From NCBI RefSeq assembly GCF_004216555.1, contig NZ_SGWQ01000010.1, positions 183,261-247,260 on the forward strand: a stretch of DNA of 64,000 bases, in the 5' to 3' direction. Below are positions 59,974-64,000 of the stretch, piece after piece. How positions within the stretch are numbered: the stretch's first letter is position 1; each line of letters opens with the position of its first letter. The translations under genes and the position numbers were made by a program. This stretch comes from Herbihabitans rhizosphaerae. GTDB lineage: Bacteria; Actinomycetota; Actinomycetes; Mycobacteriales; Pseudonocardiaceae. The notes beneath the pieces were generated by a model. The model was not told the DNA's origin, searched no databases, and saw only the letters and a list, made by a program, of their open reading frames with translations.

Positions 59974-61266
59974 TCAGTTGGTCGGGGTCAGATCGAGGTC
60001 GATCGTGTTACCCGGCCCGGCGGTGAACGCGCTGATGAAGTCGTTCAGCGCGCCGCAACCCTTAACCGCGGCGAGCGTGTACCCGCCCACCAGCTTGCCA
60101 CCCTTGGTGATGTCGAACGGGTCCGCCTTCAGGTCGGTGGTCGACTCGGCCACGGTCTTGCAGTCCGGTCCACCGCCGATCGGGAAGCCGAACGCGGCGA
60201 CCTCGTCGAGGTGGGTGATGAACGTGGCCTTGGCCGTCAGGTTGGTGCCGCCGTAGACGCCGACGGTCTTCTTCGGGATCTCGAAGGAGATCTTCACCTT
60301 GGTGGGCAGGAAGCCCAGGATGTTCATGTCGCCGACCGTCGGGTTCAGCACCAGATCGGCCGTGTAGTTGCCGGTCGCCAGATCGACGTCGGCCACGATG
60401 TTGCCGGTCAGCGGCGCGTTCCCGTTGGGTGACTTGACGAACGTGCTCCCCTTCAGATCACCCTTGAAGATCAGGCCACCGCCAGGGTTCGACGTGCTCG
60501 TCGTCGGAGTGGTCGGGGTGGTCGGGGTGGTCGGGGTGGTCGGGGTAGTCGGAGTCGTCGGAGTCGTCGGGGTGGTCGGAGTCGTCGGGGTGGTCGGGGT
60601 AGTCGGGGTGGTCGGAGTGGTCGGGGTGGTCGGGGTAGTCGTGCCGCCACCAGTGGCCTCGACCGTGGCCAACTCGGTCGGCATGCCGCCCTGCAGCTTG
60701 CAGTCCGAGTCGAAGGTGCCGAGACCGGTGGGGCTGCCGTCGGCCTTCTTCGGCGTCATCGTCAGGAACAGGCCAACGACGTCGATCTTGTAGGTGCCCG
60801 GCTGGGGCAGCGTGATCGCCGGCGCCTTGGCCGTGATGCCCTTCAGGATCAGCGGGTTCCCGTTGGCGGGGATGGGGTTCGAGGGGATGACCACCGGCAC
60901 ATCCAGCGGAAGATCGAGACCCGGACCTTTGAGCGTGACCTTGGAGATTCCCGTGCCCTCGATGGTCTTGCCGCCGACGATGTTCAGGCCCTCGGTCGCC
61001 TTCAGGCCGGCATCCGCCTCGACGTTGATCACGAACTCGGGGGTCGGCTCGCCCACCGGGTGCTTCGCCGGGATGTCAGTCTTGATGACGGTCTTGGTCG
61101 GCTGAATGTTGATCAGCGGGTAGGGGCAGTCATAGGTCTGGGTCAGCTCGCGTGGGTCCGCGGAGGCGACGCCACCGCTGAAGGCCATGCCCGCGACTAC
61201 CAGGCTGGCCGTGGCCGTCGCGGCGATGCCCGCAGCCACCTTCTTGGAAATTCGCATTCGATTCAC
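59974..61266 (-). CDS. Secreted DUF6801 protein with (Thr-Pro-Thr) linker and C-terminal beta domain
   Basis: 430 residues. Signal peptide (about 1-36, ending GGVASA); DUF6801-type domain (about 37-205) nearly identical in plan to 56801; a ~47-residue Thr/Pro linker; then a ~165-residue C-terminal domain starting GGLIFKGDLKGSTFVKSPNG and ending FISAFTAGPGNTIDLDLTP. That last domain recurs in the 62791 protein. No anchor, so secreted or loosely bound. GTG 61266 is chosen since GGAGGG is seven bases upstream and the paralogue has only this start. Confidence 0.9.
   Translation of the reverse strand: MNRMRISKKVAAGIAATATASLVVAGMAFSGGVASADPRELTQTYDCPYPLINIQPTKTVIKTDIPAKHPVGEPTPEFVINVEADAGLKATEGLNIVGGKTIEGTGISKVTLKGPGLDLPLDVPVVIPSNPIPANGNPLILKGITAKAPAITLPQPGTYKIDVVGLFLTMTPKKADGSPTGLGTFDSDCKLQGGMPTELATVEATGGGTTTPTTPTTPTTPTTPTTPTTPTTPTTPTTPTTPTTPTTPTTPTTPTTSTSNPGGGLIFKGDLKGSTFVKSPNGNAPLTGNIVADVDLATGNYTADLVLNPTVGDMNILGFLPTKVKISFEIPKKTVGVYGGTNLTAKATFITHLDEVAAFGFPIGGGPDCKTVAESTTDLKADPFDITKGGKLVGGYTLAAVKGCGALNDFISAFTAGPGNTIDLDLTPTN
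60502..60642. repeat. 9-bp coding tandem repeat (Thr/Pro linker)
   Basis: About 15 copies of gtcggggtg with third-position variants (gtcggagtc, gtcggggta), encoding (Thr-Pro-Thr)n on the minus strand. In-frame length change would alter linker length only. Confidence 0.9.
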
Positions 61267-61754
61267 GAAAAATCCCTCCGTGGGTATCAAGCGCCGAACG
61301 CCGCTCCTAGCGATGCTGGGGCGACGTCGTATTTCGGCTCGGTAGAAAGCGCGCTACCTTCGTGCAAATTATCCAGCGGGTTTGGGGAGCGCAAGCATGG
61401 ACCTGGAGTGGTCCTTCTGCGGTGTGAGAACTTGTCAGATCGGGCCACCGTGGGCTCGTTCGGCTTGGCAGGGCCACACACACCACATGCTCAAGCGGGC
61501 ATCCGCCAACGCGTTTGCCCGGGTACGGCGCGTCGCGACGGCAGAGCAGTCGTACTCAGATCCTGATAAAGCGGCCCGAAAATTCGTTGCCCTGCACTAA
61601 TACGGATCCAGGCTTGGCGAGTATCAATACTCAATCTAGCCAACTCTGGGCCAACGAGGAATGTCACCTCGCCCACTCCACTCGTTGACCCGGGGCACGG
61701 CACCGCCCCCGCCGTGGGACCTGTGGCAGGGGCGGTGCGGTTGTGTGCTGAGGG
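61267..61754. other. 488-base intergenic region between two DUF6801 genes
   Basis: Holds the promoter side of 61266 on its left: on the minus strand TTGCGC, 15 bases, GATAAT (about 61363-61395). A terminator hairpin for 61755 lies at 61701-61737 (CACCGCCCC / GGGGCGGTG arms with one mismatch). Short frames of 60-70 codons in between show no homology and are rejected. Confidence 0.55.
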
Positions 61755-62405
61755 TCAGCGCTCGGAGTCCGGACGAACGCCCTCAACCTGGGCAGCGGTG
61801 CCCTCGATCGTGGCCAGCTTGGTCGGCTGGCCCTGCTGCAGCGTGCAGTCCGACTCGAAGGTGCCAAGGCCGGTGGGGGTTCCGTCGGCCTTCTTCGGCG
61901 TCATCTTCAGGAACAGGTCGGTGACGTCGACCGTGTAGGTGCCCGGCTGGGCCACCGTGATCGACGGCGCCTTGGCCGTGATGCCCTTCAGGACCAGGGG
62001 AGACCCGTTGGCGGGTACCGGGTTCGACGGGATCGTCACCGGCACGTCGAGCGGCAGGTCGAGACCCGGTCCGGTGAGCTTGACGTTGGAGACGCCCTCG
62101 CCCTCGATGGTCTTGGCTCCGACGATGTTGAGGCCTTCGGTGGCCTTCAGCCCGGCGTCGGCGTCGACGGTGATCTGGAACTCGGGGCTGGGCTGGCCCA
62201 CCGGCAGCTGCGGCGGGATGTCGGACTTGATGACGATCTTGGTCGGCTGGACGCCGATCAGCGGGTAGGGGCAGTCGTAGGCCTGTGCCAGCTCCACCGG
62301 GTCCGCGGAGGCGACGCCACCGCTGAGGGCCATACCCGCGACTACCAGACCGGTCGTGGCCACCGCGGCGATGCCGGTGGCGCCCTTCTTGGAAATTCGA
62401 TTCAC
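61755..62405 (-). CDS. Secreted stand-alone DUF6801 protein
   Basis: 216 residues: signal peptide (NRISKKGATGIAAVATTGLV ... GGVASA), then only the DUF6801-type domain (LAQAYDCPYPLIGVQPTKIV; GLGTFESDCTLQQGQPTKLA) and a short acidic tail EGVRPDSER. No linker, anchor or extra domain. GTG 62405 follows GGAGGG. Clearly a paralogue of 59974 and 56801, with the same ribosome site and first codons as 59974. Confidence 0.9.
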   Translation of the reverse strand: MNRISKKGATGIAAVATTGLVVAGMALSGGVASADPVELAQAYDCPYPLIGVQPTKIVIKSDIPPQLPVGQPSPEFQITVDADAGLKATEGLNIVGAKTIEGEGVSNVKLTGPGLDLPLDVPVTIPSNPVPANGSPLVLKGITAKAPSITVAQPGTYTVDVTDLFLKMTPKKADGTPTGLGTFESDCTLQQGQPTKLATIEGTAAQVEGVRPDSER

Positions 62406-62597
62406 GAAAAATCCCTCCGTGGGTTTGTGCACTGAGGTCAGCCTCGGCTGCCGCGCCGACACCGAAAGCCGATCGGCTTCCTGGACCTCTTGTTGCGGGT
62501 TCTGCAAACAATCCTCCGTGACGAGTGGGCCGTAACGGCCTCGATATCGATGAGTAACGAAGCGTCACGGGTGGGCGCAACCGTCAATCGGAGGGTG

Positions 62598-62616
62598 TTC
62601 GTGAAGTTGTCACGAA
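62598..62616. promoter_or_regulatory. Perfect dyad upstream of the 62405 gene
   Basis: TTCGTGA-AGTTG-TCACGAA, 7-bp arms. A 15-base part of it, TTCGTGAAGTTGTCA, also occurs at about 57798, upstream of the lipase. A candidate operator; spacing differs from CRP sites. The rest of 62406-62790 contains the terminator of the next gene and no gene. Confidence 0.5.
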
Positions 62617-62736
62617 ATTGAAGCCGTTTGCCTGTAACGGTTGGCACACTGCAACAGATAGAAAGATTTCGGCCTACTTCACCCACTTGTCATCGAATGA
62701 CAAATAACACGATGGGAATCATTCGGAAATGATAAA

Positions 62737-62773
62737 CACCGCCCCCGCCGCGACGAGCGCGACGGGGGCGGTG
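62737..62773 (-). terminator. Terminator after the fibronectin-repeat gene
   Basis: CACCGCCCCCG and CGGGGGCGGTG arms with a partly paired inner region, 18 bases beyond the 62791 stop. Confidence 0.8.
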
Positions 62774-62790
62774 CGGTCGGGGCGCTGTGG

Positions 62791-64000
62791 TCAGCGCGTC
62801 TTCGGGGTGAGGTTCACATCGACGGTGTTGCCAGGACCAGCGGTGAACGCGCTGATCAAGTTATTCAGGACGCCGCAGCCCTTCAGCGGGGGCAGCGTGT
62901 ACGTGCCGGCCAGCTTGCCGCCCTTGAGCGGGTCGAAGCCGGCCGGCGACCGCAGGTCGATCTTGGTCGACGTCACGGTCTGGCAGTCCGCGGAACTGCT
63001 CAGCGGGAAGCCGAACACGCTCACCTGTGGCAGCTTCACGATCATGTTCGAGCTGGACTTGAGCACGCCGTCCTTGAGCGTTCCCGTGGTCTTCGATGTC
63101 TGCACGAACTCGATCTTCGCCGTCGTCGGCAGGAAGCCGAAAAGCGAGAACTTGCCGGTCGTCGGGTTCAACACCATGTCGCCTTCGTACGCCCCTGTCG
63201 CCAGGGTGTAGTCGACGTCGATGCCGCCCTTGAGCGCGGTCTTGCCGTTCGGTGCCTTGATGAACGACTCGCCGGCGAGGTCGAACCCGTACTCGATGAC
63301 CTCGCCGCCGCCCGGTTGTGTCTTGGCGGTGACCGCGTTGCTGGCCGGTGAGACGTTGTTCTTCGCGTCCTTGGCCTTCACGGTGAAGGTGTAGCTGGTG
63401 TCGGGCGTCAATCCCGACACGGTGGCGGTGGTGCCGGTGACGCTGGTGGCCAGGGTGGCGCCGTTGTAGACGTCGTAGCCGGTCACGCCCAGGTTGTCGG
63501 TCGACGCGTCCCAGGCCAGCGACACGCTGTCCGTGGTCGTGCCGGTTGACTTGGCGTTGCCCGGTGCGGTCGGCGGTTGGGTGTCGACCGGCGGGGTGTC
63601 CTCCTTGGTCTTGGCCGTGACCGCCGCGCTGGCGTCGGAGGTGTTGCCGGCGGCGTCCTTGGCCTTGACGGTGAACGTGTAGCTGGTGTTCGGAGTCAGA
63701 CCGGTGACGGTGGCCGTGGTGCCCGTGACGCTGGTGGCCAGGGTGGAGCCGTTGTAGACGTCGTATCCGGTGACACCGACGTTGTCGGTCGACGCATCCC
63801 ACGCGAGCGACACGCTGTCGGTGGTCGTGCCAGTGGCTTGCGGGTTACCCGGTGCGGTGGGTTTCTCCGTGTCGACCGGCGGGGTGTCCTCCTTGGTCTT
63901 GGCCGTGACCGCCGCGCTGGCGTCGGAGGTGTTGCCGGCGGCGTCCTTGGCCTTGACGGTGAACGTGTAGCTGGTGTTCGGAGTCAGACCGGTGACGGTG
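62791..64000 (-). CDS. Large secreted/surface protein with fibronectin type III repeats, N-terminus beyond window
   Basis: At least 403 residues; the frame runs off the right edge. From the cut end inward there are at least three FN3 modules (SYTFTVKAKDAAGNTSDAS; VSLAWDASTDNVGVTGYDVY; TATVTGLTPNTSYTF) joined by ~15-residue Pro/Thr linkers, then a C-terminal domain (EYGFDLAGESFIKAPNGKTA ... NLISAFTAGPGNTVDVNLTP) homologous to that of the 59974 protein. FN3 repeats of this kind occur in bacterial carbohydrate-active and adhesive proteins. No catalytic domain is visible in this part. Confidence 0.9.
   Translation of the reverse strand, partial: TVTGLTPNTSYTFTVKAKDAAGNTSDASAAVTAKTKEDTPPVDTEKPTAPGNPQATGTTTDSVSLAWDASTDNVGVTGYDVYNGSTLATSVTGTTATVTGLTPNTSYTFTVKAKDAAGNTSDASAAVTAKTKEDTPPVDTQPPTAPGNAKSTGTTTDSVSLAWDASTDNLGVTGYDVYNGATLATSVTGTTATVSGLTPDTSYTFTVKAKDAKNNVSPASNAVTAKTQPGGGEVIEYGFDLAGESFIKAPNGKTALKGGIDVDYTLATGAYEGDMVLNPTTGKFSLFGFLPTTAKIEFVQTSKTTGTLKDGVLKSSSNMIVKLPQVSVFGFPLSSSADCQTVTSTKIDLRSPAGFDPLKGGKLAGTYTLPPLKGCGVLNNLISAFTAGPGNTVDVNLTPKTR

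Overview
The window is about 70% GC, with densely packed genes, many GTG starts and 4-bp stop/start overlaps. It carries actinobacterial markers: SigR/RsrA, a WhiB1-type protein, bL37, CysO/CysM/Mec, DUF2017, XRE(DUF5753)-DUF397 pairs and an EspC-like ESX protein. Gene order follows Mycobacterium in three blocks (sigH-rshA-biotinyl protein-pdtaS-whiB1-diacylglycerol kinase; ctaD-serB2; pncB/clpS through rdgB). The fused carboxylase and repeat families fit a Pseudonocardiales chromosome; genus and species cannot be fixed from sequence alone. No rRNA, tRNA, intact insertion sequence or CRISPR array was seen.

Layout. 1-5.2 kb: truncated fused acyl-CoA carboxylase and a YbaK deacylase. 5.3-10.1 kb: redox stress and signalling block (sigR with its own SigR promoter, rsrA, bL37, biotinyl carrier, PdtaS-like kinase, whiB1 with a CRP-like site, lipid kinase). 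10.3-20.1 kb: secreted trypsin, methyltransferase, proA, a MerR regulator facing a decayed amidohydrolase, GNAT, DinB, kinase-like, TetR and flavin monooxygenase genes. 20.3-23.3 kb: ctaD and serB. 23.3-27.4 kb: accessory block with a pentapeptide-repeat membrane protein, an EspC-like protein, a polymorphic toxin (type 44-like C-terminus), a low-GC membrane protein and a PTH2-like gene whose 5' end is duplicated. 27.5-33.1 kb: dodecin, XRE/DUF397, methyltransferase, membrane proteins, TetR/oxidoreductase pair. 33.1-49.8 kb: housekeeping block dinG, pncA, pncB, clpS, DUF2017, P1 peptidase, mec-cysO-cysM, rhomboid, murI, Rv1339-like, rph, rdgB, interrupted by a methyltransferase/TetR/SMP-30 insertion and a flippase-like gene. 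50-56.3 kb: lipoproteins, bcp, amidase, FucU/RbsD, YciI, PucR regulator. 56.8-64 kb: a surface/secreted cluster with three DUF6801-type proteins, a secreted lipase, an amidase remnant and a fibronectin-type-III protein running off the right edge.

Four DNA-level patterns cut across the genes: (i) the palindrome GTCCACNGTGGAC, nine exact copies inside genes and in all three reading frames; (ii) an AT-rich 24-bp hairpin palindrome at four intergenic sites, three of them part of a longer shared element; (iii) arrays of a ~22-bp GAGTCCCGCGC unit at four gene ends; (iv) an AAAGCT/AGCTTT cluster that can form alternative hairpins. The most system-like locus is the toxin module at 24.4-26.5 kb, where a low-GC putative immunity gene sits between a truncated and a complete copy of the start of the next gene.
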